Shown piece by piece: positions 41,839 through 49,450 of a stretch of 64,000 nucleotides of DNA (its first letter is position 1; every line of letters begins with the position of its first letter). The translations under genes and the position numbers were made by a program. Below the pieces are notes generated by a model. That model saw nothing but the letters and a program-made list of their open reading frames with translations, did not search any database and was not told where the DNA came from. The stretch spans positions 4,154,001 through 4,218,000 of the forward strand of contig NZ_CP016793.1 in NCBI RefSeq assembly GCF_001701025.1, in the 5' to 3' direction. Source of the DNA: Lentzea guizhouensis. Lineage in GTDB: Bacteria; Actinomycetota; Actinomycetes; Mycobacteriales; Pseudonocardiaceae.

Positions 41839-42201
41839 GTGATCACGGTGACCGCTCCCATGCACCGGCCGGCCGGAATGCTGCAGCTGGCCCACGTCCT
41901 GGCCGCGCTGCCCGGCGCGGGCCTGCAGTGGCGCGTGGAGGAGTTCGAGGGGTTCGGGCCGGCGGTGGGTGCGCTGCCGGCCGCGGACCGGGAGCGGTTG
42001 TTCGACGGCGACCACCGGTTCGCGTCGTGGGAGGCGCTGACGTCGTTCGCGGCGGGGCTGGAGCAGACGATCTGGTGCACGCTCGTGGGGGCGCGGGACG
42101 GGCGCGACGAGATCACCGTGATCGCGTTCGACAGCAGCGAGTGGGAGGTCCGGGTGCCCGACGAGCTGGCCGGCGCGGTGCGAGCGGTCCTGGAGGGCTG
42201 A
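41839..42201 (+). CDS. Hypothetical protein, unknown function
   Basis: A 120-residue protein with no signal peptide or membrane segment. It has an N-terminal helix (AGMLQLAHVLAALPGAGLQWRVEEFEGFGPA) and a C-terminal strand-helix part (DEITVIAFDSSEWEVRVPDELAGAVRAVLEG). I do not recognise it. GTG at 41839 lacks a clear ribosome site; ATG at 41860 is possible. It is divergent from the peptidase copy 3 and ends at a strong bidirectional hairpin. Confidence 0.65.
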   Translation: MITVTAPMHRPAGMLQLAHVLAALPGAGLQWRVEEFEGFGPAVGALPAADRERLFDGDHRFASWEALTSFAAGLEQTIWCTLVGARDGRDEITVIAFDSSEWEVRVPDELAGAVRAVLEG

Positions 42202-42202
42202 C

Positions 42203-42243
42203 GTGGAAGGGCCGCCCCTCGACGTGAGGAGCGGCCCTTCCAC
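42203..42243. terminator. Bidirectional hairpin terminator
   Basis: GTGGAAGGGCCGC and GCGGCCCTTCCAC are perfect 13-base arms, with a further short inner stem (CCTC/GAGG). It fills the space between the convergent stops at 42201 and 42256. Confidence 0.85.
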
Positions 42244-42255
42244 AAGCGCCGGACG

Positions 42256-43230
42256 TCAGCACTTCTCCTTGTAGAAGTACCTCGAGTTGGCCGACGCGTC
42301 GTCCTTCGTGATCGCCACCAGGTCCGTCTCGATGTCGCGCTTGTTGCCCTTGCCGTCGATCGCCGCCAGCGCCTGCTCGACGCCCTGCTTGCCGATCGTG
42401 GCCGGGTCCTGCGCGATCAACGCCTGCACGGTGCCCGCCTGCAGGTCCTGCACCTGCTTGGGCGAGGCGTCGAACCCGACGAGGTTCACCGCGCCCGTCT
42501 TGCCGGCGTTGCGCAGACCCGTGGCCGCGCCCTCGCCCGAGTTCAGGTTCGTGGCGAAGACGCCGATCAGATCCGGGTTCGCGGCCAGGGTCGCGGTCAC
42601 CTTCGAGGCTGCGGTGGCCGGCTCGTTGTCGGTGTACTGCTGGCCGATGTACTTGAGGTTCGGGAAGGCCTTGATGGCGTCCTCGAAGCCCTTGGCGCGC
42701 GCGTCGGTGGTGGAGGTGCCGGCCTTGGTGTTGAGCACGAGGACCGAGCCGGACTTGCCGGCGGCCAGCTTGTTGAGCGTCTCCGCGGCCAGCTTGCCGC
42801 CCTGCTCGTTGTTCGACGAGATGGAGGAGGCGGCGATCGAGGTGTCCTGGAGCTTGGTGTCGACCTCGACGACCTTGATGCCCGCGTCCTTGAGCTGCTT
42901 CATCGGGCCGGCCATGGCCTTGTCGTCGGTCGGCGCGATCAGCACGGCGGCGGGCTTGGAGGCCAGGACGCCGGTGACGATGGGGGTTTGCTGGGCGGCG
43001 TCGAACTTGGCGGGCCCCTGCGTGTCGAACTCGTAGCCGGCCGCCTTGGCCGCCTCCTCGAAACCGCACTGCATCGAGATGTAGAACGGCTCCGCGGTGA
43101 TGCCGGGGATCAGCACGAGCTTCTTGTTCGCGGCGGCGTCGCCGGAGTCGGAGTCACCGATCTGCCCGCCTCCACCGCAGGCGGCGAGGAGGAACGCGGC
43201 TGACACGGCCACAGCGGAGCGGATCTTCAT
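42256..43230 (-). CDS. Sugar ABC transporter substrate-binding lipoprotein (RbsB/CUT2 type)
   Basis: A 324-residue solute-binding lipoprotein with lipobox LLAACGGGG. The periplasmic-binding-protein type 1 fold is seen in LVLIPGITAEPFYISMQCGFEEAAKAAGYEF, AVLIAPTDDKAM, TSIAASSISSNNEQGGKLAAETL and LVGFDASPKQVQDL. It is the last gene of the minus-strand unit LacI, ManA, ATPase, permease, binding protein. The context suggests mannose or a related sugar as ligand (inference). Confidence 0.92.
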   Translation of the reverse strand: MKIRSAVAVSAAFLLAACGGGGQIGDSDSGDAAANKKLVLIPGITAEPFYISMQCGFEEAAKAAGYEFDTQGPAKFDAAQQTPIVTGVLASKPAAVLIAPTDDKAMAGPMKQLKDAGIKVVEVDTKLQDTSIAASSISSNNEQGGKLAAETLNKLAAGKSGSVLVLNTKAGTSTTDARAKGFEDAIKAFPNLKYIGQQYTDNEPATAASKVTATLAANPDLIGVFATNLNSGEGAATGLRNAGKTGAVNLVGFDASPKQVQDLQAGTVQALIAQDPATIGKQGVEQALAAIDGKGNKRDIETDLVAITKDDASANSRYFYKEKC

Positions 43231-43247
43231 CGGTCCAGCACCTCTCC

Positions 43248-44282
43248 CTAACGTTGGTTGCGCGCCCGCCGCCGTGCCTGGTCCAGCCACACGGCGGCCA
43301 CCAGCACGACCGCCACGGCGATCGGCTGCCAGAACTCCCTGACCCCGATGATCACGAGGCCCTTCTCCAGCACCGCCGGGATGAACACGCCGAACACCGT
43401 GCCCACCACCGAGCCCGTCCCGCCGAAGATGCTCGTGCCGCCGAGGACGACGGCGGCGATCGCGTTCAGGTTGTCCGTCTCGTGGCCGGTGACGACCGCG
43501 ACGCGGAAGAACGCGTTGCCCATGAAGCCCGCGAGACCCGCGAGGGTGCCGGCGAGCAGGTAGACCTTCGTCAGGTGGCCGCGCACCGAGATGCCGACGC
43601 GCCGCGCCGCCTCCTCGTTCGACCCGACCGCGTAGGTGTAGCGGCCGAACCGCGTGGTGGACAACAGGAGCGCGCCCAGCGCCGTGACGACCGCGGCCAC
43701 GATCACGATGTTCGGGATGCCGAGGTACGTGCCGGAGCCGAACGTGCGGCTCAGCTCGTCCGGGATGCCGGCGACGTTGGAGCCGTTGTTCAGCAACAGG
43801 GCCGCGCCTTGAGCCGCGCCGAACGAGCCCAGGGTCACGATCAGCGGCGGGATCTTCGCCCGCGAGATCAGCAGGCCGTTGAGCAGGCCCCACGCCGCGC
43901 CGCTGACCAGTGCGACCAGCAACCCGAACCCGATGACGCCCCAGCCGGAGCTCGTCGCGTCACCGCCGGCCACCGCGTTCATCGCCAGCGCGGAGGTGAC
44001 CGAGGCGAACACCAGCACCGACCCCACGGACAGGTCGATGCCGGACGTGATGATCACGAACGTCATGCCGACCGACAGCACCAGCAGCACGGCGGTCTCG
44101 GCGAGCAGGAACTGCAGCGTGGTCACCTGGAACACCGCGTCCGGCCGGATCGCGCCGAACACCGCGACCAGCACCAGCAGGACCAGGCCGATCCACAGCG
44201 TGTTGGCGCCGGTGAGCCGCCTCAACAGAGGGGTGCGCTGTTCGTCGTCGAGAGATGACATCGTTGTCTTCTCTTCGGTCAT
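43248..44282 (-). CDS. Sugar ABC transporter permease (RbsC/CUT2 type)
   Basis: A 344-residue membrane protein with about 8-10 helices, of the ribose/xylose permease family. Typical are MTFVIITSGIDLSVGSVLVFASV, GLLISRAKIPPLIVTLGSFGAAQG and the EAA-like VGSNEEAARRVGISV. It begins at ATG 44282, overlapping the ATPase stop by one base of the ATGA junction, and precedes the binding-protein gene by 17 bp. Confidence 0.94.
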   Translation of the reverse strand: MTEEKTTMSSLDDEQRTPLLRRLTGANTLWIGLVLLVLVAVFGAIRPDAVFQVTTLQFLLAETAVLLVLSVGMTFVIITSGIDLSVGSVLVFASVTSALAMNAVAGGDATSSGWGVIGFGLLVALVSGAAWGLLNGLLISRAKIPPLIVTLGSFGAAQGAALLLNNGSNVAGIPDELSRTFGSGTYLGIPNIVIVAAVVTALGALLLSTTRFGRYTYAVGSNEEAARRVGISVRGHLTKVYLLAGTLAGLAGFMGNAFFRVAVVTGHETDNLNAIAAVVLGGTSIFGGTGSVVGTVFGVFIPAVLEKGLVIIGVREFWQPIAVAVVLVAAVWLDQARRRARNQR

Positions 44283-45046
44283 CAGGCCGCGTCCTCCTGG
44301 GTCAGCGCGCCGGTCATCGCCCCGACGAGCTCCTCGACACTGGTCTCGGCAGTCTTGAACCGGGCCACCCGGCGGCCGAGGCGCAGCACCTCGACCCGGT
44401 CGGACACCGACAGCACCTCGGGCATGTTGTGCGAGATGAGCACCACCGCGATGCCTTCGTCGCGCACCCGCTTGACCACGTCGAGCACGCGTTCCCGTTG
44501 CACCACACCGAGTGCGGCGGTCGGCTCGTCCATGAACACGAGCTTCGACGCCCACGCCACCGACCGCGCGACCGCGACCGACTGGCGCTGGCCACCGGAC
44601 AGCGCCGCGATCGGCACGTCGATGCTCTGCAGCGCCGCGCCGAACCGGGTGAAGTGCTCGGAGGCCTGCCTGCGCATGGCCTTCTTGTCGAGCACGCCGA
44701 GGAACCCGAGGAGACCGGGCTTGAGGATCTCCCTGCCCAGGAACATGTTCGCGGCCGGGTCGAGGTCCGGCGCGACCGCGAGGTCCTGGAACACCGTCTC
44801 GATGCCCCGGTCGCGGGCGTCGTTGGGGGAGCTGAGCACGAGCGGCTCGCCGTCGAACGTCAGCGTGCCGCCGTTCGGCCGCTCCACCCCGGACAGGCAC
44901 TTCACCAGGGTGGACTTGCCGGCGCCGTTGTCACCGATCAGCGACACGACCTCGCCGGGGTAGGCGGTGAACGAGGCACCGCGGAGTGCTTCCACGGTGC
45001 CGTAGCTCTTCACCAGGTCCCGAGCCTCCAGCAGCGGCCGGCTCAT
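44282..45046 (-). CDS. Sugar ABC transporter ATPase, single-domain
   Basis: A 254-residue ATPase. Walker A GDNGAGKST (38-46), signature LSGGQRQSVAVARS, Walker B LVFMDEPTAALG and the H-loop LISHN are present. CUT2 systems such as ribose usually have a doubled ATPase of about 500 residues; this single-domain form resembles FrcA-type fructose or mannose importers. It overlaps ManA and the permease by 4 and 1-4 bases. Confidence 0.93.
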   Translation of the reverse strand: MSRPLLEARDLVKSYGTVEALRGASFTAYPGEVVSLIGDNGAGKSTLVKCLSGVERPNGGTLTFDGEPLVLSSPNDARDRGIETVFQDLAVAPDLDPAANMFLGREILKPGLLGFLGVLDKKAMRRQASEHFTRFGAALQSIDVPIAALSGGQRQSVAVARSVAWASKLVFMDEPTAALGVVQRERVLDVVKRVRDEGIAVVLISHNMPEVLSVSDRVEVLRLGRRVARFKTAETSVEELVGAMTGALTQEDAA

Positions 45047-46074
45047 GGCGACACGTCCTCCACGGCGGACAGGACCGGCGGGCGGCAGCGGATCGCCACC
45101 AGGTCACCGGTCAGCCCGAGCTCGCCGGCCGCGTGCGGCACGACGACGGTGCTGCCCTTGTGCACCTCCAGCGCACCGAGCTGGCCGGAGCCCTCCAGCA
45201 CCACGAGCACGGCGAACGACGGCTCCAGCGCCAGCGAGCCCTCCACGTGCAGCCGGTCGGCCTGGAAGAACGGGGTGGCGTCGGCACCGAGCAGGTCCAC
45301 CGACGGCGCCCACTTCTCCGAAGTCTGGTGCACCAGCTTCTCCAGCGACGCACCCCAGCCCTGCCGGTCGACGCAGTCGAGCGCCAGGTCGTAGCCGAGC
45401 CCGAGGTGACCGACGTCGGCGTTGTCGAGGAAACCCTGCCACTCCAGCGTCACCGAGAAGTCGGTCGGCTGCTGCAGCTCGACGATGAACACGCCCTCGC
45501 CGATCGCGTGCGGCACCCCGGCGGGCACGAACACCGTGTCACCGGGCCGCACGCACACCGGGTTGAGCGCGTCGAGCATCGCGCCGGTGTTCTGGGTCGC
45601 GACCCAGTCCGCGACGACGTCGGCGGGCACCTCGTCCTTGAACCCGATGTAGACGGTCGGGTCCGCGCCGGTCGTGCCGACCACGATCCACGCCTCCGTC
45701 TTGCCGTGACGGCAGTTCAGGTGCGCGGAGGCGAAGGCGTTCGACGGGTGGCAGTGCACCGGCAACCGCTGCCCGGCGTCGAGCAGCTTCACGAGCAACG
45801 CCGTGTCCGCCCCGAACTTCGCCACGTGGTCGGCGCCGAGCCACCCGGTCGGGTCCGCCGCGACGGCATCCCGCAGCAGCACGCCGTTCGGCAACGTCGT
45901 CAGGCCCGCGTCGCTGCGCCCGAAGAGCGTCGTCGTCGACGCCACCCAGTCCTCGGGCCCGAAGTCGGCGGAAGCACCACCCCGCAACGCGGCGATCGCC
46001 TCTCCGCCGCGGTAGAACTGCTTCGGCTGGTTCGCCGGCAGGTTGACAGGCTGGTGGAGCACACCAGAACTCAC
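45043..46074 (-). CDS. manA: Mannose-6-phosphate isomerase, class I
   Basis: A 343-residue type I phosphomannose isomerase, interconverting mannose 6-phosphate and fructose 6-phosphate. The zinc site is visible in PVHCHPSNAFASAHLNCRHGKTEAWIVV, with a further His in VFVPAGVPHAIGEG. The C-terminal cupin-like domain is complete. It starts at GTG 46074, overlapping the LacI gene by 4 bases, and overlaps the ATPase gene similarly. It links imported mannose to glycolysis or to GDP-mannose. Confidence 0.93.
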   Translation of the reverse strand: MSSGVLHQPVNLPANQPKQFYRGGEAIAALRGGASADFGPEDWVASTTTLFGRSDAGLTTLPNGVLLRDAVAADPTGWLGADHVAKFGADTALLVKLLDAGQRLPVHCHPSNAFASAHLNCRHGKTEAWIVVGTTGADPTVYIGFKDEVPADVVADWVATQNTGAMLDALNPVCVRPGDTVFVPAGVPHAIGEGVFIVELQQPTDFSVTLEWQGFLDNADVGHLGLGYDLALDCVDRQGWGASLEKLVHQTSEKWAPSVDLLGADATPFFQADRLHVEGSLALEPSFAVLVVLEGSGQLGALEVHKGSTVVVPHAAGELGLTGDLVAIRCRPPVLSAVEDVSP

Positions 46075-47114
46075 GCGTGGACCTCCCCGGATCCTCGTGG
46101 CACCAAACGCACCGGCAGCACGACGCGGCGCGGTGGTGAGTTGTCGCCGTCCAAGCGGGCGAACAACAAGTCCGTGGCCGCCTTGCCGAGCGCGCTCGCG
46201 TCGTGCGCGATCACGGTCACCGGCGGCGACAACAGGTCGGCGAGCTCGAAGTCGTCGAACCCCACCAGGGCTGGCTTGTCCGCAACCCCCGCGAGCGCCC
46301 GCAGGACGTAGACGGTGATGCGGTTGTTGCCCGCCACGACCGCCGTCGCGGGCTCACGCATGCTCCGCAACCGCTGCAGCGTCGCCACCACGCTGTTCTC
46401 GTCGTGCGGCCCCATCGCCACGAGCTCCTCGTGGTACCCGATCCCGGCCCGCACGCACCCCTCGCGGTACCCGCGGAGGCGCTCGTTGGCGGTGAAGATG
46501 TCCGGCGCGTCCCCGAGGAACGCGACCCGCCGGTGCCCGTGCGACGCCAGGTGCGTGACCGCCTCGACGGTCCCGCCGATGTTGTCCACCAGCACGGTGT
46601 CCGCCACGACGTCGCCGGCGGGCCGGTCCAGGAACACCACCGGCGTCCCGGCCCGCATCTCCGGCACCAGGTAGCTGTGCTGCAGCCCGGCGGGCACGAT
46701 GAGCAGGCCGTCGACCCTGCGGCTGCAGAACTCGAGAGCCAGCTCGCGCTCCCGCCCGGGATCCTCGTCGGAGGACCCGGAGATCACCTGCCTGCCCCGC
46801 AACCGGGCGATCTCCTCGACAGCACGGGTCACGCCGGAGTAGAACGGGTTGCCGACGTCCTCCAGCACCAGCCCGATCGTGCCGGTGGACGACCCGCGGC
46901 GCAGGTTGCGCGCACTCAGGTTCCGCCGGAACCCGAGCTGGTCGATGGCCGCCAGCACGCGCTCGGCGGTGGACGGGTGCACACCCGGCTCGTCGTTGAC
47001 CACGCGCGAGACGGTCTTGATGCTCACGCCCGCCAACCGCGCGACGTCGTTCATCGTCGCGCGACGGACCTTGCGCTGACCGGCAGCCTGGCCGCTGGGG
47101 GACAACGTTGTCAT
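46071..47114 (-). CDS. LacI-family transcriptional regulator of the mannose locus
   Basis: A 347-residue LacI repressor. The helix-turn-helix (about 20-45) reads ATMNDVARLAGVSIKTVSRVVNDEPGV, with hinge helix LSARNLRRGSSTGTIGLVLEDVGNPFYS. The ligand domain has RVDGLLIVPAG, TPVVFLDRP and GHRRVAFLGD. It heads the operon with manA and the ABC importer and is divergent from the GH92 gene. A perfect GACAACGTTGTC palindrome overlaps its first codons, suggesting autoregulation. Confidence 0.94.
   Translation of the reverse strand: MTTLSPSGQAAGQRKVRRATMNDVARLAGVSIKTVSRVVNDEPGVHPSTAERVLAAIDQLGFRRNLSARNLRRGSSTGTIGLVLEDVGNPFYSGVTRAVEEIARLRGRQVISGSSDEDPGRERELALEFCSRRVDGLLIVPAGLQHSYLVPEMRAGTPVVFLDRPAGDVVADTVLVDNIGGTVEAVTHLASHGHRRVAFLGDAPDIFTANERLRGYREGCVRAGIGYHEELVAMGPHDENSVVATLQRLRSMREPATAVVAGNNRITVYVLRALAGVADKPALVGFDDFELADLLSPPVTVIAHDASALGKAATDLLFARLDGDNSPPRRVVLPVRLVPRGSGEVHA
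47101..47112. promoter_or_regulatory. LacI-type operator GACAACGTTGTC
   Basis: A perfect 12-base palindrome with the central CG typical of LacI-family sites. It covers codons 2-5 of the LacI gene, where a bound repressor would block transcription of the operon. Confidence 0.5.
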
Positions 47115-47144
47115 AGTGGCCGTATCTCACCTCGCCTTTACGTG

Positions 47145-47171
47145 CTTGTCAACCGTTCGGTACCGGTCAAG
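47145..47171. promoter_or_regulatory. Possible second LacI operator and GH92 promoter region
   Basis: CTTG and CAAG half-sites bound a 27-base partly symmetric block that contains ACCGTTCGGT (47152-47161) and ACCGGT palindromes. It lies 43 bp before the GH92 start. A TAAGCT at 47202 could be the -10 box for a leaderless transcript. Confidence 0.35.
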
Positions 47172-47214
47172 CGGCAGCCCGCCGATGCCCCGGAACCCCT
47201 CTAAGCTGGCCTGC

Positions 47215-49422
47215 GTGGACGCACTGGATCCCATTGAGTCGGTCAACACCTTCATCGGCACAAAGGACGAGGGCAACACGTTCCCCGGTGCCTCCATGCC
47301 CTTCGGCAAGACGCATTCCAGCCCGATCGGCTCCCACTACGCCGGCTACCGCTACGACGACCAGGTGATCCGCGGCTTCGGCCACTTCTTCCTCTCCGGC
47401 GCCGGGTGCTGGGAGCAGGGCGGGCTCGTCTCCGTCCTGCCGATCGCGGGCGGGCTGCCGGCCAGCCTCGACCACCGGCGCTACGGCGCCAGGTACACCC
47501 ACGACGGCGAGATCGGGAAGCCCGGCTACTACAAGGTCAAGCTGGACCGGGACATCACCGTCGAGTGCACCGCGACGACCAGGACCGGCGTCGAGCGGTA
47601 CACCTGGGCGAGCGGCGTCACCGGCACCCTGCTCGTCAACGTCGGCCAGGCCAACGACAAGGAGCCGGTGTCGGCCAGCAGCATCAGGGTCGTCGACGAC
47701 CGCACGATCACCGGAACCGTGGAGACGCAGGCGTTCTGCGGAGGCCGGCCCTATGTCTCCTACTTCACCACCCGGTTCGACCGGCCCTTCCGCGAGTTCG
47801 GCACCTGGGGCCCGGCCGGGGCGAAACCCGGTCAGCGCGAGTCGAGGGGCGGTGCGGGACTGAGGGGCGCCTGGGTGACGTTCGACCCCGGACCCGTCAC
47901 CGCCGTGACCGCACTGTCGCAGGTGGACGAAGAGGGCGCGGGCAAGAACCTGGCGGAGGCCGACGGCAAGACCTTCGACGAGATCCGCAACGAGGCCCAG
48001 CAGGCCTGGCGCCAGGAGCTCGCCTGCGTCGAGATCGAGACCGACGACTGGGACGAGCGCGCGGTCTTCTACACCGCGCTCTACCACGTGCTGCTGCAGC
48101 CGCTGACCGGAAGTGACGTCGACGGCCGGTACCGCGGTTTCGACAACGAGATCCACCACGCCGACGGCTGGACCTACTACGAGTACTACAGCCTGTGGGA
48201 CACGTATCGCGCGCACAACCAGCTGCTCGCGCTCCTCAGGACCCAGCGCAGCAAGGACATCGCGCGCAGCGTCCTCGCGATCCACGAGCAGGGCGGCTGG
48301 CTGCCGCGGTGGGCCTTCGCGAACCAGGAGACCAACTGCATGACCGGCGACCCGGTCACGCCGTTCCTGGTCGACCTCTGGCGGTTCGGGCACCTCAAGG
48401 GTTTCGAGGAGCAGGCCTACCGGGCTCTGCTGCAGAACGTCGACGGCATCCCGCCGGAGAGCTCCCGGTTCCAGGGCCGGTCCGGCAACCCGAGCTACCT
48501 GCGGAACGGCTTCGTCCAGTACGACAAGCGGTTCCCGAAGAAGGGGCAGGACACCGACCCCCACCACGGCGCGTCCGCGACCCTGGAGTACGCGCTCGCC
48601 GACGCCACCCTCGCGATCATGGCCGACGGACTGGGCCACGCCGAGGACGCGGAACGGTTGCGCAAGCGCGGGCTCAACCACCGCACGCTGTGGGACCACA
48701 GCGTCACCGACCGCGGCTTCACCGGGTTCCCGCGACCCAAGCTCGGCAACGGCGCCTGGCTGAACCCGTACACGCCGCAGGGGCCGGAGGGGTTCCACGA
48801 GGGCACGGCGTGGCAGTACCAGTGGTTGTGCCAGCACGACATCCCCGGCCTGCTCACCGCGCTCGGCGGCAAGGCGGCCGCGGAGGCGCGGCTCGACGAC
48901 TTCTTCGCCTACCAGGACCTGCTCGTGGACCCGAAGCGGACTGTGCGGGAGAAGTGGGTCGTCGGGCCGTACGACTACTACAACCAGTTCCGGTACAACC
49001 CGAACAACGAACCGGACCTGCACGCGCCGTGGATGTACGCGCTGATCGGCAAACCGGAGAAGACCTCGGTCGTGGTCAGGGCCGCGCAGACGTTGTTCGT
49101 CAACGGGCCGGCGGGCGTCACGGGCAACGACGACCTCGGCACGATGTCCGCCTGGTACGTGTTCAGCGCGCTCGGCATGTACCCCGCGGTGCCGGGGACC
49201 GGTGAGTTCGTGCCCCACGCGCCGAAGTTCGCGAAAGCGGTCGTACACCTCGAAAACGGCAAGGACATCGTCATCGAGGCCGAAGGCGCGGACACGTCGA
49301 GGACGCAGGTGGTGCACCGCATCCGCAGCGGCTGGTTGTCCCGGACCAGGGAACGGATCGAGCTCGCCGAGCTGCAGGCGGGCACCACCCTCGAGGTAGA
49401 ACTCGGCACACTTCCCAACTGA
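47215..49422 (+). CDS. GH92 family alpha-1,2-mannosidase, without signal peptide
   Basis: A 735-residue glycoside hydrolase family 92 enzyme. The N-terminal beta-sandwich opens VNTFIGTKDEGNTFPGASMPFG. The catalytic (alpha/alpha)6 domain has WTYYEYYSLWDTYRAHNQLL, LPRWAFANQETNCMTGDP and the hallmark GNDDLGTMSAWYVFSALGMYP. These calcium-dependent enzymes remove mannose from N-glycans and mannans. Most are exported, but this protein starts directly with the catalytic fold, so it probably acts in the cytoplasm. GTG at 47215 follows a -10-like TAAGCT and is probably leaderless. It is divergent from the LacI-manA-importer operon. Confidence 0.94.
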   Translation: MDALDPIESVNTFIGTKDEGNTFPGASMPFGKTHSSPIGSHYAGYRYDDQVIRGFGHFFLSGAGCWEQGGLVSVLPIAGGLPASLDHRRYGARYTHDGEIGKPGYYKVKLDRDITVECTATTRTGVERYTWASGVTGTLLVNVGQANDKEPVSASSIRVVDDRTITGTVETQAFCGGRPYVSYFTTRFDRPFREFGTWGPAGAKPGQRESRGGAGLRGAWVTFDPGPVTAVTALSQVDEEGAGKNLAEADGKTFDEIRNEAQQAWRQELACVEIETDDWDERAVFYTALYHVLLQPLTGSDVDGRYRGFDNEIHHADGWTYYEYYSLWDTYRAHNQLLALLRTQRSKDIARSVLAIHEQGGWLPRWAFANQETNCMTGDPVTPFLVDLWRFGHLKGFEEQAYRALLQNVDGIPPESSRFQGRSGNPSYLRNGFVQYDKRFPKKGQDTDPHHGASATLEYALADATLAIMADGLGHAEDAERLRKRGLNHRTLWDHSVTDRGFTGFPRPKLGNGAWLNPYTPQGPEGFHEGTAWQYQWLCQHDIPGLLTALGGKAAAEARLDDFFAYQDLLVDPKRTVREKWVVGPYDYYNQFRYNPNNEPDLHAPWMYALIGKPEKTSVVVRAAQTLFVNGPAGVTGNDDLGTMSAWYVFSALGMYPAVPGTGEFVPHAPKFAKAVVHLENGKDIVIEAEGADTSRTQVVHRIRSGWLSRTRERIELAELQAGTTLEVELGTLPN

Positions 49423-49450
49423 GATGGCGGATCGGCCGTAGGCTGCCGCA

